Notes: a model not told the origin generated them from the sequence alone. A stretch of 64,000 nt of DNA from Gilliamella sp. wkB7 (GCF_001693435.1 NZ_CM004509.1:2294001-2358000), one strand, 5' to 3'; positions 1 to 9,871 are shown, counted from the first letter of the stretch. Made by a program: numbers and translations.

Positions 1-130
1 TTCCTGCTCCACTATAACCGATAATGCCATAAATATCCCCCTTTGCTATGGTTAAATTGATATTATTTAATGCTTGGGTAGTAATGCCATTGCGCTCATA
101 TTGCTTTGATACATTTTCAAATTTAATCAT
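1..130 (-). CDS. metN: Methionine-type ABC importer ATPase MetN, N-terminal part
   Basis: Partial gene running off the left edge; only about 43 N-terminal residues are visible. They read MIKFENVSKQYERNG, then ALNNINLTI and IYGIIGYSGAG, the start of an ABC ATPase with Walker A beginning at G-Y-S-G-A-G. The pattern (ALNN, then IYGxIGxSGAG) is that of MetN, which energises D/L-methionine uptake with MetI and MetQ at the inner membrane. Its ATG overlaps the TAA (TAATG) of the reading frame that continues past the amber stop of the upstream M20 gene, so the two were once translationally coupled. A MetQ-like lipoprotein is divergent at 1.5 kb. The exact substrate is not fixed by sequence. Confidence 0.8.
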   Translation of the reverse strand, partial: MIKFENVSKQYERNGITTQALNNINLTIAKGDIYGIIGYSGAG

Positions 131-195
131 TAGTTACCACCTACTTTTTTATCTTGTGCTAATTGAATTAGTGCTTGCTTGGCAAGTTCAGATAA

Positions 196-1284
196 CTAGT
201 TAACGGCAGGCATTATCATATCTCGATTAAGCTGAAATTTTGGATGATGCACAGCGTAAGGACTTTGTGAACCAAGGTTAATAAAAGCGCCGGGAACGTG
301 ATGTAAGTAATGAGCAAAATCTTCGCCACCAAGTTGAGGTTTAAAGTCGACGATTTCATAATTTGCATGTTTAGCAATTTGTTTGGCAAAGTCAACCCAT
401 TTAGCATCATTAATAATGGATGGTGGACCATCAAACCAGCGTAGCTCAGCTTGCGCACCTAAGGCAGAAGCAATATTTTCAGTAATATTTTTTAGCTGCT
501 GTTTAACTTTAGCTCTAATTTCAGGTGCGAGCGTTCTAACTGTTCCCTCCATTTCTACCGTTTCGGGAATTACATTCCAAGTATTTCCTCCTTGAAATTT
601 GGTAATACTGACGATAACCGCATCTAATCCGCTCACACTTCGACTTGATATTGTTTGAACTGCATTAACTATTTGAGCGCCAACAACGATAGGATCAACC
701 CCTGTTTCTGGTCTTGCTGCATGCGCACCTACACCTTTAACAGTAATTTCAATACGGTCAACATTAGCAGAAAACGGCCCAGCACATGATGCCATCTGAT
801 TTATGCTTAAATTGGGATTATTATGTTGCCCTAATATTGCATCAACTCCCTTTAATGCACCAATTTCAATAAAGTGTAATGCACCACTAAAATTTTCTTC
901 AGCAGGCTGAAATAGTAGACGAATTGTCCCTTTTAAATCTTTTTCATGTGCTTTTAGTAAGTATGCTGCTCCCATTAAAATAGCAGTATGTACGTCGTGC
1001 CCACAGGCATGCATTACATTTGGATTTTTTGAACGATATTCACACGTGGTTTGTTCTTGGATAGGCAATGCATCAATATCAGCACGTAATGCTAGTACTG
1101 GTGAACCGGAGCCTATTTCTGCTATCACACCTGTTTTAGCGCCTAATTCCAAAATGCGTATATTGGCTTGTTGTAAATAAGATTTTAATCGTTTTGTTGT
1201 TTCAAATTCCTGATTAGAAAGTTCAGGATTTTGGTGTAACTCGACAAAGAGTCGATGAATAGTATCTGCGATAGTTTGACTCAT
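196..1284 (-). CDS. M20-family N-acyl amino acid amidohydrolase, truncated by amber stop
   Basis: Zinc metallohydrolase of the M20D/hippurate hydrolase type, expected to remove an acyl group from N-acyl amino acids in the cytoplasm. Metal and catalytic motifs are present: ALRADIDALP near residue 65, HACGHDVHTA near 92, PAEE near 127, and GGEDFAH near 320. The visible frame is 362 aa and ends at TAG (198-196). Downstream in the same frame the sequence continues LSELAKQALIQLAQ and ends at a TAA overlapping the metN ATG, giving a 384-aa ancestral protein. The catalytic domains are complete; only a C-terminal helix of about 21 residues is lost. It may be functional, decaying, or read through at low level. 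Its position directly before metN suggests an importer dedicated to acylated or modified amino acids. Confidence 0.85.
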   Translation of the reverse strand: MSQTIADTIHRLFVELHQNPELSNQEFETTKRLKSYLQQANIRILELGAKTGVIAEIGSGSPVLALRADIDALPIQEQTTCEYRSKNPNVMHACGHDVHTAILMGAAYLLKAHEKDLKGTIRLLFQPAEENFSGALHFIEIGALKGVDAILGQHNNPNLSINQMASCAGPFSANVDRIEITVKGVGAHAARPETGVDPIVVGAQIVNAVQTISSRSVSGLDAVIVSITKFQGGNTWNVIPETVEMEGTVRTLAPEIRAKVKQQLKNITENIASALGAQAELRWFDGPPSIINDAKWVDFAKQIAKHANYEIVDFKPQLGGEDFAHYLHHVPGAFINLGSQSPYAVHHPKFQLNRDMIMPAVN

Positions 1285-1363
1285 AATATATCCAACGATT
1301 AATAATGATTGATACTATTAACGGTAACATAGGCATATTTATCTCTCTAATAATCGTTTTTTA

Positions 1364-1390
1364 TATCTTATTCCAAAAAGTTATAAGATA
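1364..1390. promoter_or_regulatory. Inverted repeat in the metQ / M20-metN divergent promoter region
   Basis: TATCTTAT and ATAAGATA form a perfect 8-bp inverted repeat separated by 11 bp. It sits between the divergent M20-metN unit (start 1284) and the metQ-like gene (start 1469), 80 bp from each, so one bound regulator could control both. It does not resemble a MetJ box (AGACGTCT). An operator role is inferred from symmetry and position only. Confidence 0.35.
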
Positions 1391-1468
1391 GAATTACATG
1401 GAATAAATGAACTATTTTTTCTATGTTAGAGTGTATCTAATGTTTCTAGCTTACAAAGGGTAGCTCAC

Positions 1469-2317
1469 ATGAAAATATGTTTTATCAAACAAAAATTATT
1501 TAAATACCTATCATTAGCATTAATCGTATGTTCTGCATTTTTTATAAATGCTTGTAACGATTCATCCAAGCAAGCTAATAATCAAACCAAAAAAGAGATT
1601 AGTATGGGTGTGTCACCTGGTCCCTATAATGATCTTTTTAAAGATGCTGTTAAGCCAATATTAGAATCAGAAGGATATAAGGTTAAGTTAGTTAATTTTC
1701 CTCATTTACTTGAATCAGATGTGGCTTTAAGTGAAGGTAGTATTGATTTAACTGTCGCTCAGCATACTGCTTATATGGATGTTTTTAATAGTCAACGCAA
1801 AGCTAATTTAAAGCCAGTGGTTCATGTGCCGTCTGTACCAGCAGCCATATTTTCGAATAAATATACCTCATTGCAGCAAGTGTTTGCGGGGGCTAAAGTC
1901 GCGATTCCACAAGATGCGTCAAATGCAGCCCGTTCTTATAACTTACTCGAAAAAGCAGGTTGGATAAAATTGAAAGAAAATGCTAATCCAATCATCGTTA
2001 GTAAAAATGATATCGCTCAAAATATTGCAGGCATTGATATTGTTGAAATGGATTCAGCTAATATACCTCGTGTCATGAACGAAGTAGATTTTGCGGTGAT
2101 ACCAGGAAGTATCGTTTACTCAGCTAACATTGACTCAAATAAAGCGTTACTTTTAGAAACCATTATTCCTGATTTAGAAATTATGGTTGTTGTGAATGGC
2201 GGTAATGAAAACAGTCAGTGGGCTCAAGATATTAAGCGCATTTATCAATCCCAGCAGTTTAAAGATTATATGAAAGAGCATAATCAAAATGGTTATTGGG
2301 TAATGCCTCAGGAATAG
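1469..2317 (+). CDS. MetQ/NlpA-family substrate-binding lipoprotein
   Basis: Periplasmic binding lipoprotein of the NLPA family, 282 aa. The N-terminus has a basic start, a hydrophobic stretch (LSLALIVCSAFFI) and a lipobox INAC, so Cys29 should be lipidated. The mature part begins with ISMGVSPGPYNDLFKDAVKPIL, typical of MetQ-type proteins that deliver methionine or related amino acids to MetNI. It is divergent from the M20-metN unit rather than cotranscribed, unlike the usual metNIQ order, and shares a 184-bp intergenic region with it. A rho-independent terminator follows. The ligand could be methionine, an N-acyl amino acid or a dipeptide. Confidence 0.85.
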   Translation: MKICFIKQKLFKYLSLALIVCSAFFINACNDSSKQANNQTKKEISMGVSPGPYNDLFKDAVKPILESEGYKVKLVNFPHLLESDVALSEGSIDLTVAQHTAYMDVFNSQRKANLKPVVHVPSVPAAIFSNKYTSLQQVFAGAKVAIPQDASNAARSYNLLEKAGWIKLKENANPIIVSKNDIAQNIAGIDIVEMDSANIPRVMNEVDFAVIPGSIVYSANIDSNKALLLETIIPDLEIMVVVNGGNENSQWAQDIKRIYQSQQFKDYMKEHNQNGYWVMPQE

Positions 2318-2358
2318 ATCAAAATTCTCATTAGGATAAAGTATATATAGTTGCATAC

Positions 2359-2382
2359 AGCCCATGTAGTCATGGGCTTTTT
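2359..2382 (+). terminator. Rho-independent terminator after the MetQ-like gene
   Basis: AGCCCATG and CATGGGCT form an 8-bp stem with a TAGT loop, followed by TTTT. It lies 42 bp after the MetQ-like stop and touches the 3' end of the convergent rhodanese gene. Confidence 0.8.
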
Positions 2383-2716
2383 AATACCTTGTCATCTGTT
2401 CATCAATAGTGAGCGCCCAAGCGTCTATTCCACCCGTGAGATTATATAAATATTCGCTATCAAAACCATTTTCGGCTAAATAGTTAGCCACATTTAAGCT
2501 TCTAACACCGCGGTGGCAGTAAATAACGATATCAATTCCATCTGGAATTTCATCTAAATATAATGGGATAAGATTCATTGGAATATGTGTTGATCCATTA
2601 ATACTACAAATGGCAACTTCATTAGGTTCACGGACATCAAGTAAGAATAACTTATCAGATGCCTCTATTTTTTGTGCTAGCTCAGCAGGTGTTATTTCTT
2701 TTATGGTAATTGTCAT
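2381..2716 (-). CDS. Single-domain rhodanese-like sulfurtransferase
   Basis: Small cytoplasmic rhodanese domain of 111 aa. The typical FLLDVREPNE motif is at residues 24-33, and the active-site loop CHRGVR has its persulfide-bearing Cys at residue 67. Such proteins carry sulfane sulfur to acceptors; the specific acceptor cannot be read from sequence. It stands alone, convergent with the MetQ-like gene and in the same orientation as pepN, from which it is separated by a terminator and one copy of a dispersed repeat. It resembles stand-alone rhodaneses such as GlpE or PspE in size but has no signal peptide. Confidence 0.85.
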   Translation of the reverse strand: MTITIKEITPAELAQKIEASDKLFLLDVREPNEVAICSINGSTHIPMNLIPLYLDEIPDGIDIVIYCHRGVRSLNVANYLAENGFDSEYLYNLTGGIDAWALTIDEQMTRY

Positions 2717-2753
2717 TTAAAGTCCGTTATCTTATTTTTTAAAAGGTAGAAAT

Positions 2754-2794
2754 GTCAAAAAGTTTGAGGTTACCTATACGTTTTAGTAAAAAAC
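2754..2794 (+). repeat. Dispersed ~40-bp repeat, diverged copy 1
   Basis: Matches the pattern AAAAAGTTT-AGG, about 10 nt, ATACGTTT-AGTAAAAA, also seen at 14.5, 36.4, 41.0 (twice) and 52.6 kb. This is the most diverged of the clear copies (GTTTGAGG and GTTTTAG in place of GTTTCAGG and GTTTCAG). Intergenic, between the rhodanese gene and pepN. Confidence 0.55.
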
Positions 2795-2809
2795 ATCGAA
2801 TAATAAAGT

Positions 2810-2844
2810 CATATCATCCTACTATAATTATGTAGGATGATATG
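2810..2844. terminator. Terminator hairpin after pepN
   Basis: CATATCATCCTAC and GTAGGATGATATG form a perfect 13-bp stem with a 9-nt loop, starting 9 bp past the pepN stop. On the pepN strand an A-rich tract precedes the stem and a T-rich one follows. Confidence 0.7.
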
Positions 2845-2853
2845 TTTTATTGA

Positions 2854-5487
2854 TTATGCTGCTAAAGCTTTACTAATTTTTTCATATAAATCTTTAGAGA
2901 GATTATCAAGTTTTAGTAATCTTTCAAGCGCTGTTCGCATCAGTTGTTGACGTTTTTCATCATAACGTTTCAACCGAATCAGTGGATCGATTAATCTAGC
3001 AGCAACTTGTGGATTTTTTTGGTTCAACTCAGTCAAGATTTCAACTAAGAAATGATAACCACTTCCATCTTCAGCATGAAAAGCAACAGGGTTATTATTT
3101 ACAAAAGCTCCAATTAATGCACGAATGCGATTTGGATTACTCATTGAGAATGAACGGTGAGTTAATAATTTCTTCACGGTTGATAGCACATGGGTATCTG
3201 GACTTGTTGCATTAAGGGATAACCATTTATCCATTACCAAGCCATCTTGATGCCATTTATTATCAAAATCAGTTAACAATTCATTGTAACAATCAAGTTG
3301 CGCTTTAACTGCTGCAGTTAGAGCAGCTAAGCAATCCGTCATGTTATTAGCGTGATAGTATTGCTGACTTACTAATGTGTTGGCATGGGATTTATTATCT
3401 GCATAGGCTAATAAAGTTAAACAGCAGTTTTTAAGTGATCGCTTAGCGATATCTTTATGTTCAATATGATAGTCAACGACTTTATTATTAAAATAAACAG
3501 CATTTAATTCGTCGTTCAGTTCATTGGCAAAACGACTTAGTAAAAACTGACGAACTTGATAAATAGCTGTTGGATCGATGACCTTAAATAAATTGGCTAA
3601 TTCGTTTTCAGACGGTAAAGTCAAAATTTGTGCAATTAAAGCTGGATCAGCTGTTTCTGATAATAATACTGCTCTAAAGGCATCTAATACTGATTCTGGC
3701 AGTGTTAATTCACGATTTTCTTGGAAATTTGCTACATTTAAGCGTACATATTTTGCTAACAACATTTGTGCGGCATCATAACGACTAAAAGCATTAGTCG
3801 CATGTTGCATCAAGAAAATAAGATCATCATCTTGATAATCATAAGTTAATTTAACAGGTGCTGAAAAATCCCGTAACAGTGAAATAATTGGTTTTTCATT
3901 AACATGGTCAAAAATAAATTGCTGTTTAGACTGAGTTAAATTTAAAACATGGTGAATAGGTTTACCTTGATATTGTAGTGTAATCACTTGACCATTGTGT
4001 TGATATAATTCAATATTTAGCGGAATATGCAGTGCTTGTTTTTTCGCTTGATCTTGAGTTGCAGGAGTATGTTGCTCGACTGTTAAAGTATATTGCTGAT
4101 TTTTGGAGTCATAACTATCAGTAACAGTTAATTCTGGTGTTCCTGATTGACTATACCATAATTTGAATTGAGTTAAATCGATTCCTGATGCATCTTGCAT
4201 TGCTGCTACAAAATCATCACATGTTGCTGCGCTACCGTCATGACGTTCAAAATAGAGCTTCATACCCGCTTGGAATTTGTCTTCGCCTAATAGAGTATGC
4301 ATCATACGAATCACTTCTGCGCCTTTCTCATACACGGTTACCGTGTAAAAATTATTCATCTCAATAACTTGGTCAGGGCGAATAGGGTGTGACATCGGAC
4401 TTGCATCTTCGGCAAACTGTACAGTGCGCATTAATTTAACGTCATCAATACGTTTAACGGCTCTTGAACCCATGTCAGAACTGAATTCTTGATCTCGAAA
4501 CACCGTTAATCCTTCTTTTAAGCTAAGTTGGAACCAATCTCGACAAGTGACCCGATCGCCAGTCCAATTGTGAAAATATTCGTGACCAATTACTCCCTCA
4601 ATACCCAAATAGTCTGTATCGGTTGCGGTTTCTGGTTTGGCTAATACATATTTGGAGTTAAAGATATTCAGACCTTTATTTTCCATTGCGCCCATATTGA
4701 AAAAATCAACCGCAACAATCATGAAGATATCTAAATCGTATTCTAAACCAAAGCGTGTTTCATCCCAGCGCATTGAATTTTTTAAGCTCGTCATAGCCCA
4801 ATGTGAACGGTCTAAATTACCTTTATCAACATAAATTTCTAAATCAACTTTACGATTAGATAGAGTGGTAAATTGATCTCTCAATATGTCAAAATCACCT
4901 GCAACTAATGCAAATAGATAGGCTGGTTTAGGGAAAGGGTCTTGCCATTGAACCCAATGACGACCGTCAGCAAGTTCACCTTGTGCAATACGGTTACCAT
5001 TAGAAAGTAGATAAGGATATTGTTGTTTATTGGCAGTGATTCGAGTTGAAAAGCGAGCAAGAACATCTGGACGATCAAGATAATAGGTGATATGTCTAAA
5101 TCCTTCTGCTTCGCATTGAGTGCATAGTGCTTCACCTGAAACGTATAATCCTTCTAGCGCTGTATTATCAATTGGCTTAATTTCGTTAACAATGGTAAGG
5201 GTGAATTCGCTTGGAACATTCTGAATGATTAGACCTGTTTCAGTGATTTGATAATCTTGCCAAGGTTGTTCATTAATGTTGATCGAAATGAGCTTAAGGT
5301 CTTCGCCATCTAAAATGAGATCGTTTGCTTGCTGGTTTTTTTGCACAACACGGCTACGAGCAGTGACTGTAGTTGTTTCTGGCGCCAAATCAAAATCAAG
5401 ATCAATGTCTGTAATGGTAAAATCTGGTGTTTTATAATCGAGACGATATTTAGCAATGGGTTGTAATTCAGCTGTTTTGGTATTCAT
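2854..5487 (-). CDS. pepN: Aminopeptidase N (M1 metallopeptidase)
   Basis: Broad-specificity cytoplasmic aminopeptidase, 877 aa, close to the 870 aa of E. coli PepN. The substrate-binding GAMEN motif is at 266-270, the zinc motif HEYFH at 302-306, and the third zinc ligand Glu at 325 (LSLKEGLT). The N-terminal beta domain and the long helical C-terminal domain of the M1 family are both present. It completes intracellular peptide breakdown. The gene lies back to back with pncB, as in enterobacteria (pepN-pncB-asnS-ompF order), and ends in a strong hairpin. No missing catalytic residues were seen. Confidence 0.97.
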   Translation of the reverse strand: MNTKTAELQPIAKYRLDYKTPDFTITDIDLDFDLAPETTTVTARSRVVQKNQQANDLILDGEDLKLISININEQPWQDYQITETGLIIQNVPSEFTLTIVNEIKPIDNTALEGLYVSGEALCTQCEAEGFRHITYYLDRPDVLARFSTRITANKQQYPYLLSNGNRIAQGELADGRHWVQWQDPFPKPAYLFALVAGDFDILRDQFTTLSNRKVDLEIYVDKGNLDRSHWAMTSLKNSMRWDETRFGLEYDLDIFMIVAVDFFNMGAMENKGLNIFNSKYVLAKPETATDTDYLGIEGVIGHEYFHNWTGDRVTCRDWFQLSLKEGLTVFRDQEFSSDMGSRAVKRIDDVKLMRTVQFAEDASPMSHPIRPDQVIEMNNFYTVTVYEKGAEVIRMMHTLLGEDKFQAGMKLYFERHDGSAATCDDFVAAMQDASGIDLTQFKLWYSQSGTPELTVTDSYDSKNQQYTLTVEQHTPATQDQAKKQALHIPLNIELYQHNGQVITLQYQGKPIHHVLNLTQSKQQFIFDHVNEKPIISLLRDFSAPVKLTYDYQDDDLIFLMQHATNAFSRYDAAQMLLAKYVRLNVANFQENRELTLPESVLDAFRAVLLSETADPALIAQILTLPSENELANLFKVIDPTAIYQVRQFLLSRFANELNDELNAVYFNNKVVDYHIEHKDIAKRSLKNCCLTLLAYADNKSHANTLVSQQYYHANNMTDCLAALTAAVKAQLDCYNELLTDFDNKWHQDGLVMDKWLSLNATSPDTHVLSTVKKLLTHRSFSMSNPNRIRALIGAFVNNNPVAFHAEDGSGYHFLVEILTELNQKNPQVAARLIDPLIRLKRYDEKRQQLMRTALERLLKLDNLSKDLYEKISKALAA

Positions 5488-5645
5488 TTTTGTCGTAACC
5501 TTTTTAGTTGGTATTCAATCTTTATCCTATTTAGATAGTATTATAGCTGATTAAAAATAATCTTATTACATAATTAATCTATATCTTCACTATTATTCTG
5601 CTATAATCTGAGGAATTTTCTTTATAGTAGTAATAATAGATACAT

Positions 5646-6839
5646 ATGTTACCAGCAATAATTACATCAATTTTAGATACTGATGCATATAAATTGCATA
5701 TGCAACAAGCCGTTTTTCATCATTACCCAGATGCAACCGTTGTTGCGCAGTTCCGTTGTCGAAGTGATGATTTATTAGGGCATTATGCTGATGAAATATT
5801 GTATCAAGTTAAATTAATGGAATCGTTATCGCTTACAGATGATGAATTTAACTATTTATCTGGTATTCCATTTTTTAAATCCGACTATTTAAATTGGCTT
5901 AAAGATTGGCGCTTCAATAGTGATTTACTCACCATTAAAAACGAAGATGGTGTACTTGAAATTTCGATTGAAGGTAAATGGTTAGATGTTATCTTATGGG
6001 AAGTCCCTCTGCTTGCGGTAATCAGTGAAATTGTACATAAGGATCGTTCACCACAAATCGGTGTGCCAGAAGCAATCGCTAGGCTAAAAGATAAATTAGC
6101 TCTATTTAATGAAAAAACGGCTAATATGGATATGTCTGGTTTTAATTTAATGGATTTTGGTACGCGTCGGCGTTATTCGTTTGCGGTACAAGAAGCTGTT
6201 GTCAGCTATTTGAAAGATAATTTTCAAAATTTTAATAGCACTAGCAACTATTTACTTGCTTATCGTTTGGGATTAAATCCCGTTGGCACACAAGCTCATG
6301 AATGGTTCCAAGCGCATCAACGATTAAGTCCAATTTTGAAAGATTGTCAAAAAGATGCGCTTCGAGTTTGGTTAGACGAGTACCCTCATGATTTAGATAT
6401 TGCATTAACTGATTGTATTACCATGGATGCTTTTTTGCGTGATTTCGATCATCATTTTGCTTCTTGTTATCAAGGACTTCGCCATGATTCAGGTGATTCT
6501 ATTGAATGGGGTGAAAAAGCTATAGCGCATTATCAGCAGTTAGGAATAGATCCTAAAACTAAATTACTCGTTTTTTCTGATAGTTTAAATTTTGATAAGG
6601 CTATTAAAATTTATAACCATTTTAATCATCGAGTAAAACTGTCATTCGGTATTGGTGGCTTTTTGGCGTGTGATATTCCTTCAACTGAAGCGAATACCAA
6701 AGCTTTGAATATTGTGATTAAATTAACGCAATGCAATAATCAATCAGTGGCTAAATTATCTGATAGTCCAGGTAAAACAATATCTCAAGATTTAGATTTT
6801 ATTGATGAGTTAAAACGAACTTTCAATGTTAAATATTAA
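5646..6839 (+). CDS. pncB: Nicotinate phosphoribosyltransferase
   Basis: Converts nicotinate and PRPP to nicotinate mononucleotide, the entry of the Preiss-Handler NAD salvage route. At 397 aa it matches the enterobacterial enzyme (400 aa). The segment GTQAHEW carries His218, equivalent to the phosphorylated active-site histidine of the Salmonella enzyme; LMDFGTRRR (168-176) and RHDSGD are also conserved. No clear Shine-Dalgarno precedes the ATG. It lies between pepN (divergent) and asnS (same strand) as in E. coli. With the shortened NadR at 16.9 kb it suggests NAD made mainly from nicotinate. Confidence 0.96.
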   Translation: MLPAIITSILDTDAYKLHMQQAVFHHYPDATVVAQFRCRSDDLLGHYADEILYQVKLMESLSLTDDEFNYLSGIPFFKSDYLNWLKDWRFNSDLLTIKNEDGVLEISIEGKWLDVILWEVPLLAVISEIVHKDRSPQIGVPEAIARLKDKLALFNEKTANMDMSGFNLMDFGTRRRYSFAVQEAVVSYLKDNFQNFNSTSNYLLAYRLGLNPVGTQAHEWFQAHQRLSPILKDCQKDALRVWLDEYPHDLDIALTDCITMDAFLRDFDHHFASCYQGLRHDSGDSIEWGEKAIAHYQQLGIDPKTKLLVFSDSLNFDKAIKIYNHFNHRVKLSFGIGGFLACDIPSTEANTKALNIVIKLTQCNNQSVAKLSDSPGKTISQDLDFIDELKRTFNVKY

Positions 6840-6989
6840 TAATAAATTATTATTAATCTTATAAAAGTAAATCCGTATAAAAATTTTTTAATTGGGTATT
6901 GATTCCATTTTATTATGGGAAATCATTAAAATATATCAGTATTACTTAAAATTTATTTAAACAAATTAATGTAGAGATGGATAATTAAA

Positions 6990-8393
6990 ATGAATTCAGT
7001 TGCACCTATTGTTGATGTGTTACAAGGCAAAATCGCCGTTGGAAGCACCATTTCCGTTCAAGGTTGGGTGAGAACTCGCCGTGATTCTAAAGCAGGTATT
7101 TCATTTCTAGCAGTTTATGATGGCTCTTGCTTTTCGCCGATTCAAGCTGTTATCGAAAATAATTTACCTAATTATGAACAAGATATTTTGCGCTTAACTG
7201 CTGGTTGTTCGGTTAAAGTTACAGGTAAAGTTGTCGAATCACCAGGACAGGGGCAAAAATACGAATTACAAGCAACACAGGTTGATGTGTATGGCTTTGT
7301 GGATGATCCTGAAACTTATCCTATGGCGGCTAAACGTCACTCAATAGAATATCTGCGTGAAGTTGCCCACTTACGTGCAAGAACCAATATTGTGGGTGCA
7401 ATTACACGTGTTCGTCATACGCTTGCTCAAGCTATTCATCAATTTTTTGATGAACGTGGCTTTTTTTGGCTTTCTACGCCAATTATTACGGCATCGGATA
7501 CTGAAGGTGCAGGCGAGATGTTTCGAGTTTCAACGCTTGATATGCTGAATCTGCCAAAAAACGATAATGATAAAATTGATTACGATAAAGACTTTTTTGG
7601 TAAAGAAGCGTTTTTAACAGTATCAGGTCAATTAAATGCTGAAACTTATGCATGTGCGCTTTCTAAAGTCTATACTTTTGGTCCAACGTTTAGAGCTGAA
7701 AACTCAAATACTACGCGTCATTTAGCCGAATTCTGGATGATGGAGCCTGAAGTTGCATTTGCTGATCTTGATGACAACGCCAAGCTAGCTGAAGACATGC
7801 TGAAATATGTATTTAAGACAGTACTTGAAAAACGTGCTGACGATATGCAATTTTTTGCTCAGCATATTGATAAAGATGCGATTACTCGGCTAGAAAATTT
7901 TATAAGTGCCGATTTTGCACAAGTTGATTATACTGATGCAATTACTATTTTACAAAATTGTGATGCCAAATTTGAAAATCCAGTGAGTTGGGGTATTGAT
8001 TTAGCTTCAGAACATGAACGTTATTTAGCTGAGCAACATTTTAAAGCGCCTGTTGTTGTTAAAAACTACCCTAAAGATATCAAAGCATTTTATATGCGTA
8101 TGAATGACGATGGTAAAACTGTGGCAGCAATGGATGTGTTAGCCCCAGGCATTGGCGAAATTATTGGTGGTTCACAACGTGAAGAACGCTTAGATATGCT
8201 AGATAAACGAATGGACGAAATGGGCCTTAAAAAAGAAGATTACTGGTGGTATCGTGATTTACGTCGCTATGGCACAGTCCCTCACTCTGGTTTTGGTCTG
8301 GGGTTTGAACGCTTAATTGTCTATGTCACCGGTGTACAAAATGTCCGAGATGTTATTCCATTCCCAAGAACACCGCGTAACGCAAATTTCTAA
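6990..8393 (+). CDS. asnS: Asparaginyl-tRNA synthetase
   Basis: Class IIb aminoacyl-tRNA synthetase of 467 aa that charges tRNA-Asn. An N-terminal OB fold ([14 protein letters not shown]) is followed by the catalytic domain with class II motif 2 (TFRAENSNT, then EFWMMEPE) and motif 3 ([10 protein letters not shown] near the C-terminus). The N-terminal region and FWMMEPE distinguish it from aspartyl- and lysyl-tRNA synthetases. Placed between pncB and porins exactly as in enterobacteria. A 15-bp inverted repeat follows the stop. Confidence 0.97.
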   Translation: MNSVAPIVDVLQGKIAVGSTISVQGWVRTRRDSKAGISFLAVYDGSCFSPIQAVIENNLPNYEQDILRLTAGCSVKVTGKVVESPGQGQKYELQATQVDVYGFVDDPETYPMAAKRHSIEYLREVAHLRARTNIVGAITRVRHTLAQAIHQFFDERGFFWLSTPIITASDTEGAGEMFRVSTLDMLNLPKNDNDKIDYDKDFFGKEAFLTVSGQLNAETYACALSKVYTFGPTFRAENSNTTRHLAEFWMMEPEVAFADLDDNAKLAEDMLKYVFKTVLEKRADDMQFFAQHIDKDAITRLENFISADFAQVDYTDAITILQNCDAKFENPVSWGIDLASEHERYLAEQHFKAPVVVKNYPKDIKAFYMRMNDDGKTVAAMDVLAPGIGEIIGGSQREERLDMLDKRMDEMGLKKEDYWWYRDLRRYGTVPHSGFGLGFERLIVYVTGVQNVRDVIPFPRTPRNANF

Positions 8394-8405
8394 ACTGATT
8401 GTATT

Positions 8406-8446
8406 TTATTCATCTAAACCGATATTAAGTTGGTTTAGATGAATAA
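8406..8446. terminator. Long hairpin after asnS
   Basis: TTATTCATCTAAACC and GGTTTAGATGAATAA form a perfect 15-bp stem with an 11-nt loop, 12 bp after the asnS stop. There is no long T run, so it may act as a weak terminator or as a 3'-end stabilising stem. Confidence 0.6.
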
Positions 8447-8691
8447 AGCTTAATCGAAATTCAAAAAAAGTACAAAAATTATCCAAACGAACCCTCTTTT
8501 AGTCTTAGACATCCTGTTTAACGAAAAGTTCACTTGATTTTAAGTAAAATTTATACATAATTTACACTACTATGAAAATTAGATAAAAATAATAGATAAA
8601 AATATTATTTTTGGATGAATAATCATTGTAGTTGAAATTGACTCAAATCCTATGGACTGTGTCAGTATTAAAATAACCATGAGGGTAAAAA

Positions 8692-9831
8692 ATGAAACGT
8701 AATCTATTAGCAATCGCAATCCCTGCACTTTTAGTTGCAGCTGGTGCAAACGCTTCTATTGAAGTATGGAACAAAGACGGCAACAAAGTTGACTTTTATG
8801 GTCGAGTAAAAGCAGCGAACAACATCACTGACCGTGGTCAAAAAGATGAAGGTGATGATACTTCAGCTCGTCTAGGTATGTCTGGTCAAACTCAAATCAC
8901 TGATAGCCTAGTAGGCTACGGTCGTTGGGAGTATGAAGCGAAAGCAGGTAAAAATTCTGATAATGAAGTTCGTTATGCATTTGCAGGTTTAAATTTTGGT
9001 GACTTAGGTTCATTCGATTATGGTCGTAACGATGGTGTGTTAAAAGCAATCACTGCTTATACTGACGTATTACCACAATTTGGTGGTGACGCAGCAAATA
9101 ACGCTTGGAACGTACTTTCTTCACGTACTAAAGCGGTAGCAACTTATCGTAACAACAACTTCTTTGGTTTAACTGATGACATCAGCTTTGCTTTACAATA
9201 TGCAGATAATGGTGATAATTCTACTACTGTAGACGGTATCAAAGGTAATTCAAGAGAAGCTTACGGCGCAAACTTGCAATGGCGTATTTTTGATACAGGT
9301 TTGACTGCTGGAGCAGGTTATGCTCAATCGACTCAGAGCAATACTCGTCATAATACTTGGGCGGCTGGTCTTAAATATGAAAACTATGATTTATATTTAG
9401 GTGCTAACTACTTCCAAAGTAAATTAAAAAGAGGCGATACTGTAACAGTAAATGGTATTGATAAAGATCGTGATCTTAAACTCAGAGGCTTTGAATTAGT
9501 TGCTCAATATGGTATCGATTTAGAAGTGGGTCGTTTAACTCCATCTTTAGCTTATGTTCAACATAAACTTAAAGCAGATTCTGTGCATGACTATACTGGT
9601 AATATCCATGATTATGAATCAGGATTTAATTCACCTGTAGCTAAATATGTGTCTTTAGGTGCAACTTACGATTTAAACAAAAACTTTAGTGCAATTGTTG
9701 AATATAAATTCAATTTATTAGATCATAAAGATATCGGTGCGGATTGGAATACTGAAACTCCACGTGGTAAACACGGGAACAAACCAGGTACAAAAGATGT
9801 GTTAGGCGTTGGTTTAATTTACCAATTCTAA
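8692..9831 (+). CDS. Outer-membrane general porin (OmpF/OmpC type), copy 1
   Basis: Trimeric 16-strand beta-barrel porin admitting small hydrophilic solutes across the outer membrane; 379 aa. Signal peptide MKRNLLAIAIPALLVAAGANA, then mature SIEVWNKDGNKVDFYGRV. Typical porin segments follow: GQTQITDSLVGYGRWEYE, RYAFAGLNFGDLGSFDYGRN (loop 3 / constriction region with acidic DV and an arginine run later), and the C-terminal LGVGLIYQF ending in Phe for BAM recognition. Good RBS GAGGG 7 bp before ATG. Follows asnS, the ompF position of E. coli. Nearly identical in its first ~110 residues to copy 2; surface loops differ. Confidence 0.92.
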   Translation: MKRNLLAIAIPALLVAAGANASIEVWNKDGNKVDFYGRVKAANNITDRGQKDEGDDTSARLGMSGQTQITDSLVGYGRWEYEAKAGKNSDNEVRYAFAGLNFGDLGSFDYGRNDGVLKAITAYTDVLPQFGGDAANNAWNVLSSRTKAVATYRNNNFFGLTDDISFALQYADNGDNSTTVDGIKGNSREAYGANLQWRIFDTGLTAGAGYAQSTQSNTRHNTWAAGLKYENYDLYLGANYFQSKLKRGDTVTVNGIDKDRDLKLRGFELVAQYGIDLEVGRLTPSLAYVQHKLKADSVHDYTGNIHDYESGFNSPVAKYVSLGATYDLNKNFSAIVEYKFNLLDHKDIGADWNTETPRGKHGNKPGTKDVLGVGLIYQF

Positions 9832-9846
9832 TCTCTTACCTCTTAT

Positions 9847-9871
9847 AAAAAGGCACTTAGGTGCCTTTTTT
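9847..9871 (+). terminator. Rho-independent terminator after porin 1
   Basis: AAAAAGGCAC-TTAG-GTGCCTTTTT, a 10-bp stem with a tetraloop and T run, 15 bp after the stop. The same stem, with a TTCG loop, ends porin 2. Confidence 0.92.

Noticed and set aside
196..200. TAG in the M20 gene as a pyrrolysine or programmed recoding codon
   Set aside because: No pyrrolysine genes or recoding stem seen here; a nonsense mutation near the 3' end is simpler.
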